A DNA stretch of 64,000 nucleotides from Streptomyces tauricus. GTDB taxonomy: Bacteria; Actinomycetota; Actinomycetes; Streptomycetales; Streptomycetaceae. The notes beneath the pieces are model-generated. The model was not told the origin of the DNA. It saw only the letters and a program-made list of their open reading frames with translations, and did not search any database. The stretch covers positions 496,001 to 560,000 of the forward strand of contig NZ_BMVY01000002.1 of NCBI RefSeq assembly GCF_014650955.1. The letters are read 5' to 3'. This document shows, piece by piece, positions 55,496-64,000 of the stretch. The position numbers and the translations under genes are program-made. How positions within the stretch are numbered: position 1 is the first letter of the stretch; every line of letters begins with the position of its first letter.

Positions 55496-56242
55496 ATGCG
55501 TCGCACCGCACTTGCCGCTCTCTGCCTGGCCGCCGCGGCCACCGCCTCCCTCACCGGCTGTCTGCCCGGCGAGGACAAGGCCGACAGCAAGCCGAAGGGC
55601 CCGTTCGCCGGGCTGAGCGGCGGCGAGATAGCCGACCGGGCCGTGGAGGCCACCTCGAACGCCACGTCGCTGCGCATGAAGGGCGACATCGTGGACGACG
55701 ACGGCAGCCGCATCGGCCTCGACATGGCCCTCGACAAGAAGGGCCGCTGCGCCGGCACGATGAGCGCCGACGGCGAGGGCGAGGCCGAGCTCCTGATGAC
55801 CGGCGACACCCTCTACATGAAGTACGACGAGAAGTTCCTCCGCGCCCAGGACGAGGACGCGCCGAAGGAGGAGACCGACGGGGTCGTGGCCATGCTGGCC
55901 GGCAAGTGGACCAAGATGTCCGCGAAGGGTTCGGACGCCAAGGACATGGCCGCCTTCTGCGACCTCGATACCGTCCTCGCGGACTTCCAGGACGTCAACT
56001 CCGACGCCACCCGCGGCAGGACGACGACGGTCGACGGCACCCCGGCGATCGTCCTGCACGAGAAGGACGGCAAGGACACGTACACGCTGTCCGTCGCGAC
56101 CAAGGGCAAGCCCTACCTGCTGAAGGTCGTCAACAAGTCCGCCAAGGACCCGGGCACGGTCACCTTCAGCGACTTCGACACCCCGGTCCCGGCGGAGACC
56201 CCCAAGGGCAAGGTCATAGACCTGGACGCCCTGGGCGGCTGA
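55496..56242 (+). CDS. Lipoprotein of LppX/LprG-like type
   Basis: 248 aa. ATG 55496 follows AAGGAAACC; the upstream ATG at 55481 overlaps that site. The lipobox is LTGC (Cys22) after the signal AALCLAAAATAS. The mature domain (FAGLSGGEIADRAVEATSNATSLRMKGDIVDDDGSRIGLDMAL, in pieces) resembles the LolA/LppX fold of actinobacterial lipid-carrying lipoproteins. It continues with KWTKMSAKG and VDGTPAIVLHEKDGKDTYTLSVATKGKP, typical of these beta sheets. It probably binds a lipid or glycolipid at the outer membrane face. It pairs with the duplicated-domain protein upstream. Confidence 0.82.
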   Translation: MRRTALAALCLAAAATASLTGCLPGEDKADSKPKGPFAGLSGGEIADRAVEATSNATSLRMKGDIVDDDGSRIGLDMALDKKGRCAGTMSADGEGEAELLMTGDTLYMKYDEKFLRAQDEDAPKEETDGVVAMLAGKWTKMSAKGSDAKDMAAFCDLDTVLADFQDVNSDATRGRTTTVDGTPAIVLHEKDGKDTYTLSVATKGKPYLLKVVNKSAKDPGTVTFSDFDTPVPAETPKGKVIDLDALGG

Positions 56243-56444
56243 CGCCCTGCGGGGGGGCGGGCGCGAAAGCCGGGCGCGCGAGCCCGGGAGGGGGGAGCCG
56301 GCGCGAGCCCGGGAGGGGGAGTCGGCGGGGCATGTCCACGGGGGGCATGCCCCGTCCGGCGTGCCCGACCGGCGGGGCGAGCCGCGGGACGACCGGCGGT
56401 TCGACGACCGGTGGCCCGACCGGCGGGACGCCTTCGTGCGCGTC

Positions 56445-57183
56445 TCAAAGAGCGTGCCGCACCCACACGTTGGGCTCGACGTACACCCCGTACCCGAGCG
56501 CCGGCTCGCAGTGCACCGGCACCAGCGCGCCGGGCACCTCGACCCGGCCCTCCTTGTCGAACGGCAGCCCCGTCCACTCCCGCCACTCGTCCAGCGACGC
56601 GGCGACGGTCATCGACGCCGGTGCCACCGCCTCGATGCGCCCGCCCGGACGTGGACCCGCAGCCACGGGTCGTGCGGCAGCCCGTCCTCGCGCGTCCGGA
56701 ACGCGTACTCCTCCATCGGCGCCCACGGTTCCAGATGCTTCGCGCTCGGCCGCACCGGTGCGACGACCTCACCGAAGCCCTTGGCCCGGGCGTTGTCACG
56801 CATCGCCGAGAGCATCGTGCCGACAGGCCGGTGCCCTGCGCGTGCGGGGCGACGACGATCGAGATGGCGCTGACGGTGTCGGGGACGACACCCCGGCGCA
56901 GGTCCCCGAACGCCCACACCAGCACCTCGTCCCAGCCCCGGGCCGGCAGCGCGGCCGGGCCCTCGTCCCCGAGGGCGAACGGCACGCTGTAGGCGTGCGC
57001 GACCACATCGCCGCCCTCGTCCTCGGCGAACAGCACGTACTCCGGCAGCTCCCTGGCGATCTGGCCGTAGTGCGCGTTGCCGACGAGGTCGTTGCGTATG
57101 AACTCGGGCCAGGTGTCGGCCATCCCCACCACCGCGTCGTACCTCTCAGGACGCTCGGCGAGGCTCGCGATTCTCAGCACCAT
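56445..57183 (-). pseudogene. GNAT-family acetyltransferase, disrupted by two frameshifts
   Basis: The ATG at 57183 opens a GNAT-like frame (MVLRIASLAERPERYDAVVG, then WDEVLVWAFGDLRR, then ISIVVAPHAQGTGLS). Near 56816-56823 the frame shifts; adding one G restores SGTMLSAMRDNARAKGF and WLRVHVRAG. Near 56637-56647 a second shift needs one more G, restoring RIEAVAPASMTVAASLDEW through VEPNVWVRHAL to a stop at 56445. With both G residues the gene would encode about 246 aa. Both losses fall next to G/C runs, so either the gene is decaying or the sequence has indel errors. The acetyl-CoA motif QGTGLSG straddles the first shift. Confidence 0.8.
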
Positions 57184-57224
57184 GGCGGACACGGTAGGCA
57201 CCGCACCGGCCTCGGTGAAACCGC

Positions 57225-57325
57225 TTTTCCCGCTTCGGACCGCCCCGCACGGACCACACGGAACCGCATGGCACCGCACGGACCGCACGGACCGCACGGC
57301 ACCGCGAAGCACCGCACCGCACCCT
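57225..57325. repeat. Short tandem ACCGCACGG-type repeats
   Basis: Imperfect 9-10-bp units of ACCGCACGG and close variants run from about 57238 to 57320, between the GNAT pseudogene start and the HNH gene 3' end. This is a simple-sequence region, likely prone to slippage. Confidence 0.6.
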
Positions 57326-57340
57326 GCCGGAACGCCTCCG

Positions 57341-58057
57341 TCAGTCCGCGTGGAACCGGCTCGGCGCCCGCGTCGGCGTCCCGCCCGTGGGGAGCTTCTG
57401 CCCCGGGCAGGTGGCCAGCACCTTCTTCATCGCGGCCTTCTCCGCGTCGGTGACCCACAGCTCATACTTCTTCTTCACGGCCACCTGCCGCGCCACGTAC
57501 GTGCAGCGGTACGCCTTGTGGGGCGGGAGCCAGGTCGCGGTGTCCCCGTCACCCTTGCTGCGATTGCGGCTGGCGTCGACGGCGAGGAGGTTCAGCGGGT
57601 CGTTGGCCAGTGCTATCCGCTTGCTCGCGTCCCACTTCCCGGCGCCCTTCTGCCAGGCGTCCGACAGTGCGACGAGATGGTCTATGTCGACCTCGCTGCG
57701 CCCGCCGCGTATGAAGGTGACGTCCTTGTCGGTGTACGGGTCGGGAGCGAGCGTCCCCCTTTTCACACTGCAGTCGCCGTCGCTGAACTGCACGTCCTTC
57801 AGGTCCCGTTTGAGGATGTCGTCGCGGGTGTCGCAGCCGTTCGAGTCGGTGTCGGCCCACGCGGTGCCGAACTTGTCGCGGTCGTACCCCGTCTTGGGTG
57901 CCCTCCCCTTGACGGTCAGTGAGTCGACCGCGGTGAGGGCGGCTCCGCCCGCGGCCGCCGGCTCCTGAGGTCCGGCGGCACCGGTCGTCTCCGCGGTACA
58001 GCCGGTCGCGGCGAGCAGCAGGGCCGCGACGCCTGCGGTCCTGGTCCAGAACGTCAC
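57341..58057 (-). CDS. Secreted HNH endonuclease family lipoprotein (DUF1524-type)
   Basis: 238 aa, GTG start with GAAGGAGC upstream. The lipobox is AATGC (Cys20) after AGVAALLLA. The mature domain has DRDKFGTAWADTDSNGCDTRDDIL, a conserved IRGGRSEVDIDHLVALSDAW, with the DIDH catalytic-metal His, and LANDPLNLLAVDASRNRSKGD, the Asn-containing half of the HNH/DUF1524 fold. KGDGDTATWLPP and CTYVARQVAVKKKY complete the family pattern. Several Cys probably form disulfides outside the cell. Extracellular nuclease activity on DNA is expected from the family. The gene is isolated, flanked by the GNAT pseudogene and a convergent-free upstream space. Confidence 0.88.
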   Translation of the reverse strand: MTFWTRTAGVAALLLAATGCTAETTGAAGPQEPAAAGGAALTAVDSLTVKGRAPKTGYDRDKFGTAWADTDSNGCDTRDDILKRDLKDVQFSDGDCSVKRGTLAPDPYTDKDVTFIRGGRSEVDIDHLVALSDAWQKGAGKWDASKRIALANDPLNLLAVDASRNRSKGDGDTATWLPPHKAYRCTYVARQVAVKKKYELWVTDAEKAAMKKVLATCPGQKLPTGGTPTRAPSRFHAD

Positions 58058-58304
58058 GGGCGCTCCTTCTTCTTGCTTGCCCATGCCCGCCTTACGGGGG
58101 CGATCTTCCTGCATCTCACCGTACTGGCCCGGAGGTTGGGAAAGAACGGCGCGAAAGGTACGTATAGGGACTTTGGTGAGCAAGTGGCGCACACCGGCGT
58201 GACGGGGGTGGTGCGCCCCCCGGGTCCCCCACTCCCCTACTCCCGGGCTTCCGGGCTTCCGGGTTCCCGGGTTCCCGAAAACCGGCTGTCCCGTATCGAG
58301 CCCC

Positions 58305-59228
58305 TCACACCTTCCCGATTCCCAGTGTCGTCTCCGACGGCAGGAGCCCCGATTCGAGGACCGCGACCCAGAACTCGCCGAGCAGATCGGCGAGTCGGCC
58401 GGTCACCGCGGGCCCCAGAGCCCGCCAGGGAGCGGCGGCCAGTTCGTCGGTGTGGCGCTCCACCGACGAGCGGAGGGCACGGCCGGCGTCCGTGGCGATG
58501 CCGTCCCCGCCCAACAGCCCACGGGCGACGAGCCGTTCACCGGCGTCCGACCACTCCCGCGCACTCCACCCCCGGCTCCCGAACCGCTCCGCGGAAGCGG
58601 CACCGATCGCCGCGAACGAGACGAGCGACTCGACGGGATCGAGACCGGCGACGAGCAGCGCGGCGAGGTGGCCGTCACCGCGGTGCTCGCGCAATATCGT
58701 CGCCGCGTGCCACAGCTGCCGATGCGGTGATTCCGGCCAGGGCAGACCGGAGTTGGCGGCGGCGAGGGGCCGCCCGGCCAGGTCGGCGGCCTCCGCCGCC
58801 CGGCGGGCAAGAGCGGCAGCTTCGGCCAGCTCAGGACTGTCGACGCGGTCGCCGAATATCGCCCGGTAGGCCCGGTCGATGCCCCGCCCCCGGGCCTCGA
58901 CGACAGCCTCGGGGCTCGCGATGCCCCACGCCGGGTCCATGTGTTCGGCGACCATGCGCGGACTGAAGCTGTAGAAGGCGGAGGCGACCCGCCCGCTTCC
59001 GACGGCGCCCAACGGGGCGGCCCGCAGCGGGAAGTAGCTCGGCCAGCGCTCCCCCACGTCGAACCCGAGCGCGGCCGCCTCCTCGGATACCTCCGGCGCG
59101 TAATACAGCACGGCGTGCAGCGGCTCGATCAGATGCCACATCTGCCGCACCCTGCCGAGCTCCACCTCGCCAGCACCCCCGTCCCCGACCCCAGCACTCG
59201 ACCTCGCCCCACCGACCTCAGCAGACAT
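58305..59228 (-). CDS. SCO6745-family protein (helical, MarR-like wing)
   Basis: 307 aa. Start ATG 59228. The sequence IEPLHAVLYYAPEVSEEAAALGF, WPSYFPLRAAPLGAVG, VASAFYSFSPRMVAEHMDPAW, LWHAATILREHRGDGHLAALLVAGLDP and RGWSAREWSDAGERLVARGLL is the hallmark of the SCO6745 family: a long helical protein with a C-terminal winged helix-like region. Its function is not known; TetR genes are often next door. Here a TetR gene is divergent, with two tandem dyads between the starts, so this gene is probably its target. Confidence 0.85.
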   Translation of the reverse strand: MSAEVGGARSSAGVGDGGAGEVELGRVRQMWHLIEPLHAVLYYAPEVSEEAAALGFDVGERWPSYFPLRAAPLGAVGSGRVASAFYSFSPRMVAEHMDPAWGIASPEAVVEARGRGIDRAYRAIFGDRVDSPELAEAAALARRAAEAADLAGRPLAAANSGLPWPESPHRQLWHAATILREHRGDGHLAALLVAGLDPVESLVSFAAIGAASAERFGSRGWSAREWSDAGERLVARGLLGGDGIATDAGRALRSSVERHTDELAAAPWRALGPAVTGRLADLLGEFWVAVLESGLLPSETTLGIGKV

Positions 59229-59264
59229 GGCACATCCCCCTGACCCGTTCCCGAACACCCGAAA

Positions 59265-59317
59265 ACTTGACACTGCCTAGATTGCCCGCCATCATCGAAC
59301 TTGTCAATGACTAGATT
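59265..59317. promoter_or_regulatory. Two tandem operator-like repeats between SCO6745-family and tetR genes
   Basis: A 19-bp sequence occurs at 59265-59283 (ACTTGACACTGCCTAGATT) and 59299-59317 (ACTTGTCAATGACTAGATT), 16/19 identical and 34 bp apart. Each contains a dyad of form CTTGNCA-N-TGNCTAG. This layout is typical for a TetR repressor controlling a divergent gene and itself. Confidence 0.65.
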
Positions 59318-59359
59318 CGGCATAGGCGGCCACCAGCCGACCAGTTGAGGAGCAGCCCC

Positions 59360-59929
59360 ATGTCCGTCGGCCGTCGCGCCTACCACCACGGTGATCTGCG
59401 TCGCGCGATCCTGACCGCCGCGCTCGACGTCATCTCCGCCGAGGGACCGTCCGCGCTGAGCCTGCGCGACCTCGCCCGTCGCGCGGGCGTCTCGCACGCG
59501 GCGCCGGCCCACCACTTCAAGGACCGCACGGGCCTGCTCACGGCCATCGCGGCGGAGGGGTACGGGCTACTGGCGGCCACACTCACCGACGCCGCGGACC
59601 TGCGCGAGGCGGGCGTCCGCTACGTACGCTTCGCGCGCGAACACCCCGCGCATTTCCAGGTGATGTTCACACCGGAGCTGCTGCGCGAGAACGACCTGGA
59701 GCTGACGACGGCCAGAGCCCTGGCGGGCGAGACCCTGCGCAACGCGGTCTCCGCCGTCCCTTCGGAGGGCCGGGGCACCGACGCCCGCCTCGCGGGCATC
59801 GCCGCCTGGTCCCTGGCCCACGGCTTCGCCACCCTCCTCCTGAGCCACAACCTGACCGGCCCGATGGGCGACCAGGACCCGGAGGAGGTGTTCCATGAAC
59901 TCACGGGCCTGCTGTTCCGGTCCGGTTGA
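59360..59929 (+). CDS. TetR-family transcriptional regulator
   Basis: 189 aa. ATG 59360 has GAGGAG 7 nt upstream. The N-terminal HTH reads HHGDLRRAILTAALDVISAEG, then SLRDLARRAGVSHAAPAHHFKDRTGLL, ending near residue 55. The C-terminal ligand-binding helices follow (VRYVRFAREHPAHFQVMFTPELL, LAGIAAWSLAHGFATLLLSHNL). Such proteins repress nearby genes until a ligand binds. The divergent SCO6745-family gene is the likely target, through the tandem dyads at 59265-59317. It converges with the NACHT-type gene, whose stop is 10 bp away. Confidence 0.92.
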   Translation: MSVGRRAYHHGDLRRAILTAALDVISAEGPSALSLRDLARRAGVSHAAPAHHFKDRTGLLTAIAAEGYGLLAATLTDAADLREAGVRYVRFAREHPAHFQVMFTPELLRENDLELTTARALAGETLRNAVSAVPSEGRGTDARLAGIAAWSLAHGFATLLLSHNLTGPMGDQDPEEVFHELTGLLFRSG

Positions 59930-59939
59930 CCGTCACCGT

Positions 59940-61955
59940 TCACAGCACGGGAGTCACCGGCGGCACCACGCTCACCGGCTCCGGATGTCGCACCAGCCAC
60001 TCCTGGAACTCGCGGTGGCGGAACTGGTAGGCGAGCCCGGACGTACGCATGAGTCCCGCATCGGTGGCCCACGTGAGGAATCTGGCCAGCCGAAGAGGTA
60101 CCTGCCTGCGGTACACCAGCAGGTAGGCGAGGTATTCGAGCTGTCCCGGCATCTTCGCCGCGGCGACCAGCCCGGCACTGCTCGCCATCAGCCACGCGGC
60201 CGGAGTCATCCCTCCGTCAACGACGAACAGCGTCGCTACAAGAGCGGTCGTACCGAGAATGGGGATACCCGACCGGATCACCCCGAACGGCCCGGTCGCC
60301 GCCCTGTCGATCCACGATGCCGCCCCGTTGACGCAGAACAGAACAACAAACGGCGAGGTCAGCGCCAGGATCCGCACAGGCATCCAGTCGGTGTACAGGC
60401 TCATGAGGACGACCCACAGCGCAAGAGCTGTCAAAGAAAGCACCGAAGCACAGGACATCCCGCGCAGGAAGAGACGGAACCCGAGTCTCCAAAGACCGGA
60501 ACCCAGGGGTGGCGCTCCCCAGGTCAGCGGAGCGATCAGGCGCCTTCCGGTCATCTCGTTCAGGACGACCAGAGCCGGAACCAGGAGAATGTCGGCCCAA
60601 GCCATGGGGGTGCTCGCCGTCGCCGACCAGGCCACCCACGCGATCACCGCCATCAGTGCGACCGTCACGCTCCGACACACCACCCGAACCGCCGCCCCGC
60701 CTTGCCGCGAGCCGAGTTCCAGCAGCAGGATGTCCGTCTCGGCCGAAGCCCCGGCGCCCAACTGCACCGCGAGCGTGTGCAGCCAACGATGGACGTCGCC
60801 CTGCCTGTAGCGCCCCGGAGCCTTGGGCGTGATGCGGTCGGCCGACTCGATGTAGCGGCTCAACAGAACATCCGCCACCTCGCTCTCGGCCGAGAGACCG
60901 TTGAGTTCCCTCGGGTCGCACCCTCGTTCATAGACGGTCGCCGCCAAGGTCAGGCGCCACGGTGTGGACAGCGACCGCGCCAGCACACCCTCCGGTTCGG
61001 CACGCAGTTCGTCCAGCACCGGCTGCCACAGTGCCGGCCGTCGGGCAGCGCCACGAAGCTCCAGGAAGTCAGCGGTCCGCTCCGGTGTGACCGGTTCGAT
61101 CTCGATGCGCGCGGCATCCAGTATGTGGCTGTCGGCGGCTTCCAGGGCGTCGTACTGCTTGGCACGACAGGTCAGTACGAGCGGTGCCGGATCCGTACCC
61201 TCCTGGTGGCGGGCCAGGGCCGCGAGAGCCTGTTGAGCCCGTGATCGCTCAACCGGGACGTCCGCGGCATCCATCTCGTCGAGGCCGTCCAGAACCGGGA
61301 GCACCAAACGCGAATCCACGAGGAGGTCGGCGGATCGCGGGTGCAGGCCGTAGTCACTCCGCAGATGCCGGGCCATCCAGTCGGTCAGCCGCTCGTCCTC
61401 GTCCCAGTCGGCCAGTGCCATCAGTACCGGTACGGGTTCTCGGTCCGTGCGGACCCTGAGCAGTTCCATCACCAGTTTCCGGGCGAGTACCGTCTTGCCC
61501 GCTCCGGCTTCCCCGGTGATGACCAGACGTCGCGGGCGAAGCGCCCTGTAGTCCTCCACGGCCCGGGCCAGTTGGCCTGCCGGTGTCGGCGGGAGCAGGG
61601 CCGCACGCGCGCTCCCGTAAGGGCGGAATCGGAACGTGACGTCGATCGCGGTCAGATCGCCACCCAGGCTGGACGCCCACTGGATCTCTCCGGCGGACCG
61701 CACCTCACGCACGAGCCGTGCCACGGCCGCGGTCTCGTCCTCGTGGGCACCGGGGCTCGGCCATAGCGCTGCCGCCCAGGTGACCAGCCCGACAAGCGCC
61801 ACCGCCATCGCCGTCAGGTCGGTGCGCTCCGACAATTCCAGGGCACCCTCGTCCGCGGAGAGCGCCCACCCCAACCCGCCGATCACGAGCAGGGAGCCAC
61901 CCGAGCCCAGGGCCCATCGCCGCAGAACCCGACTTCCGCGCTCCCCGGCCGCCAT
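59940..61955 (-). CDS. Membrane-associated NACHT-type NTPase (STAND family)
   Basis: 671 aa. Two N-terminal helices (LLVIGGLGWAL; AMAVALVGLVTWAAALW) are followed by a NACHT/P-loop NTPase domain: Walker A GEAGAGKT (148-155) and Walker B VLPVLDGLDEMD (219-229). LVLTCRAKQYDAL and FLELRGAARRPALW fit the sensor region, and WRLTLAATVYERG comes next. After about 390 there are 6-8 hydrophobic helices (VALMAVIAWVAWSA; ILALTSPFVVLFCVN; ILGTTALVATLFVV). The C-terminal FRHREFQEWLVRH is the NACHT-family LRHREFQEYL-type signature. Related bacterial NACHT proteins act in antiphage defence. No effector domain is obvious; the membrane helices could be the effector. It converges with the TetR gene. Confidence 0.85.
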   Translation of the reverse strand: MAAGERGSRVLRRWALGSGGSLLVIGGLGWALSADEGALELSERTDLTAMAVALVGLVTWAAALWPSPGAHEDETAAVARLVREVRSAGEIQWASSLGGDLTAIDVTFRFRPYGSARAALLPPTPAGQLARAVEDYRALRPRRLVITGEAGAGKTVLARKLVMELLRVRTDREPVPVLMALADWDEDERLTDWMARHLRSDYGLHPRSADLLVDSRLVLPVLDGLDEMDAADVPVERSRAQQALAALARHQEGTDPAPLVLTCRAKQYDALEAADSHILDAARIEIEPVTPERTADFLELRGAARRPALWQPVLDELRAEPEGVLARSLSTPWRLTLAATVYERGCDPRELNGLSAESEVADVLLSRYIESADRITPKAPGRYRQGDVHRWLHTLAVQLGAGASAETDILLLELGSRQGGAAVRVVCRSVTVALMAVIAWVAWSATASTPMAWADILLVPALVVLNEMTGRRLIAPLTWGAPPLGSGLWRLGFRLFLRGMSCASVLSLTALALWVVLMSLYTDWMPVRILALTSPFVVLFCVNGAASWIDRAATGPFGVIRSGIPILGTTALVATLFVVDGGMTPAAWLMASSAGLVAAAKMPGQLEYLAYLLVYRRQVPLRLARFLTWATDAGLMRTSGLAYQFRHREFQEWLVRHPEPVSVVPPVTPVL

Positions 61956-62088
61956 GCCGGTATTTTCCCCGCCACGGGCAGGGCGCGTCCGGACTTCGGC
62001 CCGGAACACGGCCCTGCCGTGACATCACGTCAGGCTCGCGGTGCCCCTCGGGGGCTCGGGGCGCCCTTCCACGACCCCGGAGAAGAGA

Positions 62089-64000
62089 CTACGACCCCAG
62101 AATCGAAGCCAGGAACTCCCCCGTCCATCCCAGCAACTCCCGCCCGACCAGCGGTTTGCCGCCGATCTTTGCCGTTTTGGGGCGTGGGACCAGGACCTGG
62201 TGGGCGGACGGCTTGATGACGGTGCCCGGGTACAGGCGCTGGAGTCGCAGCTCCTGCGACTCCCTCAGTTCCACCGGGGCGAAGCGGATGTTGTTGCCCT
62301 GGAGGACGACCTCGCCGACGCCGCACGCGCGCGCGAGCATCCGCAGTCCGGCCACCAGGAGCAGGTTCTCCACCGGCTCGGGCAGCTTTCCGTAACGGTC
62401 GACGAGTTCCTCGCGTACGGCCTTGATGTCGTCCTCGGAGTTGACCGAGGCGATCGCGCGGTACGCCTGGAGGCGCAGCCGCTCGCCCGGGGCGTAGTCG
62501 TGCGGGACGTGCGCGTCGACCGGCAGCTCGATCTTGACCTCCAGCGGCGCCTCCTCCACGACACCGCCCTCCATGGAGGCGCGGTAGTCCGCGACGGCCT
62601 CGCCCACCATGCGTACGTAGAGGTCGAAACCGACTCCGGCGATGTGGCCCGACTGCTCGCCGCCCAGCAGGTTTCCGGCGCCGCGGATCTCCAGGTCCTT
62701 CATCGCCACGTACATGCCCGCGCCCATCTCCGTGTGCTGGGCGATGGTCGCGAGGCGTTCGTGGGCCGTCTCCGTGAGCGGCTTCTCCGGCGGGTAGAGG
62801 AAGTAGGCGTAGCCGCGTTCGCGGCCACGGCCCACCCGGCCGCGCAGCTGGTGCAGTTGCGAGAGGCCGAAGTTGTCGCCGCGCTCCACGATCAGTGTGT
62901 TCGCGTTCGAGATGTCGATGCCCGACTCGACGATGGTCGTGGAGACGAGGACGTCGAACTTCTTCTCCCAGAAGTCGACGACGACCTGCTCCAGGGCCTG
63001 TTCGGTCATCTGGCCGTGGGCGGTGGCGATCCGCGCCTCCGGCACGATCTCACGCAGCCGGGCCGCGGCCCGGTCGATCGACTCGACCCGGTTGTGGATG
63101 TAGAAGACCTGGCCCTCGCGCAGCAGCTCCCTGCGGACCGCGGCGCCGATCTGCTTCTCCTCGTACGGGCCGACGAAGGTCAGGACCGGATGCCGTTCCT
63201 CCGGGGGTGTCGTGATCGTCGACATCTCGCGGATGCCGGTCACCGCCATCTCCAGGGTGCGCGGGATCGGGGTCGCGGACATCGTCAGTACGTCCACGTT
63301 CGCGCGCAGCTTCTTCAGCTGCTCCTTGTGCTCGACACCGAACCGCTGCTCCTCGTCGACGACGACAAGGCCCAGGTCCTTGAACTTGGTCTCCGAGGAG
63401 AACAGGCGGTGGGTGCCGATGACCACGTCCACCGAGCCCTCACGCAGCCCCTCCAGGGTCGCCTTCGCCTCGGTGTCGGACTGGAAGCGCGACAGGGCCC
63501 GTACGTTGACGGGGAACTGCGAGTAGCGCTCGCTGAACGTCCCGAAGTGCTGCTGCACCAGCAGCGTGGTGGGCACCAGGACGGCGACCTGCTTGCCGTC
63601 CTGGACCGCCTTGAAGGCCGCGCGGACCGCGATCTCCGTCTTGCCGTAACCGACGTCGCCGCAGATCAGCCGGTCCATCGGGACCGTCTTCTCCATGTCG
63701 TCCTTGACCTCGGCGATGGTCGTGAGCTGGTCGGGCGTCTCGGTGTACGGGAACGCGTCCTCCAGCTCGCGCTGCCAGGGCGTGTCGGCGCCGAAGGCGT
63801 GCCCGGGGGCCGCCATCCGGGCCGAGTACAGCCTGATCAGGTCCGCGGCGATCTCCTTGACGGCCTTCTTGGCGCGCGCCTTGGTCTTCGTCCAGTCGGC
63901 GCCGCCGAGGCGGTGCATCGTCGGGGCCTCGCCGCCCACGTACTTGGTGATCTGCTCCAGCTGGTCCGTGGGGATGTACAGCCGGTCGCCGGGCTGGCCG
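62089..64000 (-). CDS. mfd: Transcription-repair coupling factor Mfd (3' part; N-terminus beyond right edge)
   Basis: Partial CDS of about 636 residues, open to the edge. At the edge [21 protein letters not shown] gives the RNA-polymerase-interacting domain; then come the helicase motifs: GDVGYGKTE (Walker A), DEEQRFGV (DExH), [14 protein letters not shown] (motif III), [17 protein letters not shown], and [17 protein letters not shown] (motif VI). The C-terminal part (about 480-620) is the TRCF domain, ending near 62089. Mfd removes stalled RNA polymerase and recruits UvrA. The frame is intact throughout. Only the 5' part is missing. Confidence 0.96.
   Translation of the reverse strand, partial: GQPGDRLYIPTDQLEQITKYVGGEAPTMHRLGGADWTKTKARAKKAVKEIAADLIRLYSARMAAPGHAFGADTPWQRELEDAFPYTETPDQLTTIAEVKDDMEKTVPMDRLICGDVGYGKTEIAVRAAFKAVQDGKQVAVLVPTTLLVQQHFGTFSERYSQFPVNVRALSRFQSDTEAKATLEGLREGSVDVVIGTHRLFSSETKFKDLGLVVVDEEQRFGVEHKEQLKKLRANVDVLTMSATPIPRTLEMAVTGIREMSTITTPPEERHPVLTFVGPYEEKQIGAAVRRELLREGQVFYIHNRVESIDRAAARLREIVPEARIATAHGQMTEQALEQVVVDFWEKKFDVLVSTTIVESGIDISNANTLIVERGDNFGLSQLHQLRGRVGRGRERGYAYFLYPPEKPLTETAHERLATIAQHTEMGAGMYVAMKDLEIRGAGNLLGGEQSGHIAGVGFDLYVRMVGEAVADYRASMEGGVVEEAPLEVKIELPVDAHVPHDYAPGERLRLQAYRAIASVNSEDDIKAVREELVDRYGKLPEPVENLLLVAGLRMLARACGVGEVVLQGNNIRFAPVELRESQELRLQRLYPGTVIKPSAHQVLVPRPKTAKIGGKPLVGRELLGWTGEFLASILGS

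Noticed and set aside
57341..58192. Start of the HNH gene at 58192
   Set aside because: The signal peptide and lipobox begin at 58057, which has GAAGGAGC upstream; the extension has no signal-peptide logic.

Overview
The window is high-GC actinobacterial DNA, almost certainly from Streptomyces. It carries Streptomyces-type families (Rpf/LysM cell-wall hydrolases, Scr1-like XRE plus DUF397 pairs, SigB-family sigma factor with STAS and anti-sigma partners), GTG/TTG starts, extreme third-position GC, and the tRNA-Leu(UAA) gene bldA. From memory, the gene order resembles the S. coelicolor region running from sigI through the hut genes, cbs, bldA, eno and rpfA to mfd. No database was searched.

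Layout. 1-2.3 kb: a cell-surface locus on the minus strand with a secreted Ig-like protein (cut by the window edge), a DUF916-like membrane protein and an LPQTG sortase substrate. 2.3-2.9 kb: gene-free repeats. 2.9-7.1 kb: a stress sigma factor with its STAS and HATPase regulators, then a sigma-like protein fused to a zinc finger, one membrane helix and a ricin-type lectin. 7.1-8.8 kb: a HATPase / XRE-DUF5753 / DUF397 module. 8.8-14.4 kb: histidine utilisation operon hutU - M20 amidohydrolase - hutF - hutI. 14.6-16.0 kb: PLP decarboxylase-like gene. 16.2-18.5 kb: operon with three Roadblock/LC7 proteins and one DUF4388 protein, one gene holding a TTA codon. 19.3-21.8 kb: an ammonia-lyase homologue lacking a canonical MIO triad, translationally coupled to an RpiR regulator. 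23-29.8 kb: cbs, SGNH hydrolase, thiolase, small proteins and a Bax inhibitor-1 family protein. 30-31.5 kb: pobA and bldA. 31.9-37.1 kb: ABC exporter pair and a cyclopropane-fatty-acyl synthase. 37.5-43 kb: type II NADH dehydrogenase behind a Rex-like operator, ppx, DUF501, divIC and eno. 43.4-45.4 kb: two Rpf/LysM hydrolases, the first behind a c-di-AMP (ydaO) riboswitch. 45.6-48.3 kb: divergent P450 and flavohaemoglobin. 48.4-54.5 kb: mazG, SurA-like lipoprotein, Ser/Thr kinase, membrane protein and an unusual N6-methylase. 54.7-59.9 kb: secreted proteins, a frameshifted GNAT gene, an HNH-type lipoprotein, a SCO6745-like protein and a TetR regulator. 59.9-64 kb: a membrane NACHT-type NTPase and the 3' part of mfd.

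Functional themes. The window joins core metabolism (eno, cbs, hut, thiolase, ndh) with developmental control: the bldA tRNA, a TTA-containing Roadblock gene, riboswitch-controlled resuscitation factors and a SigB-type stress module. Several intergenic spaces hold a dispersed palindromic repeat family (core GGGGCGCGGGGAACTGCGC). One copy of a second repeat type appears to have been absorbed into the 5' end of a gene. The most unusual candidates are the MIO-less lyase/RpiR pair, the Roadblock operon without a GTPase, the sigma-ZAS-lectin fusion, the HPPF methylase and the NACHT protein.
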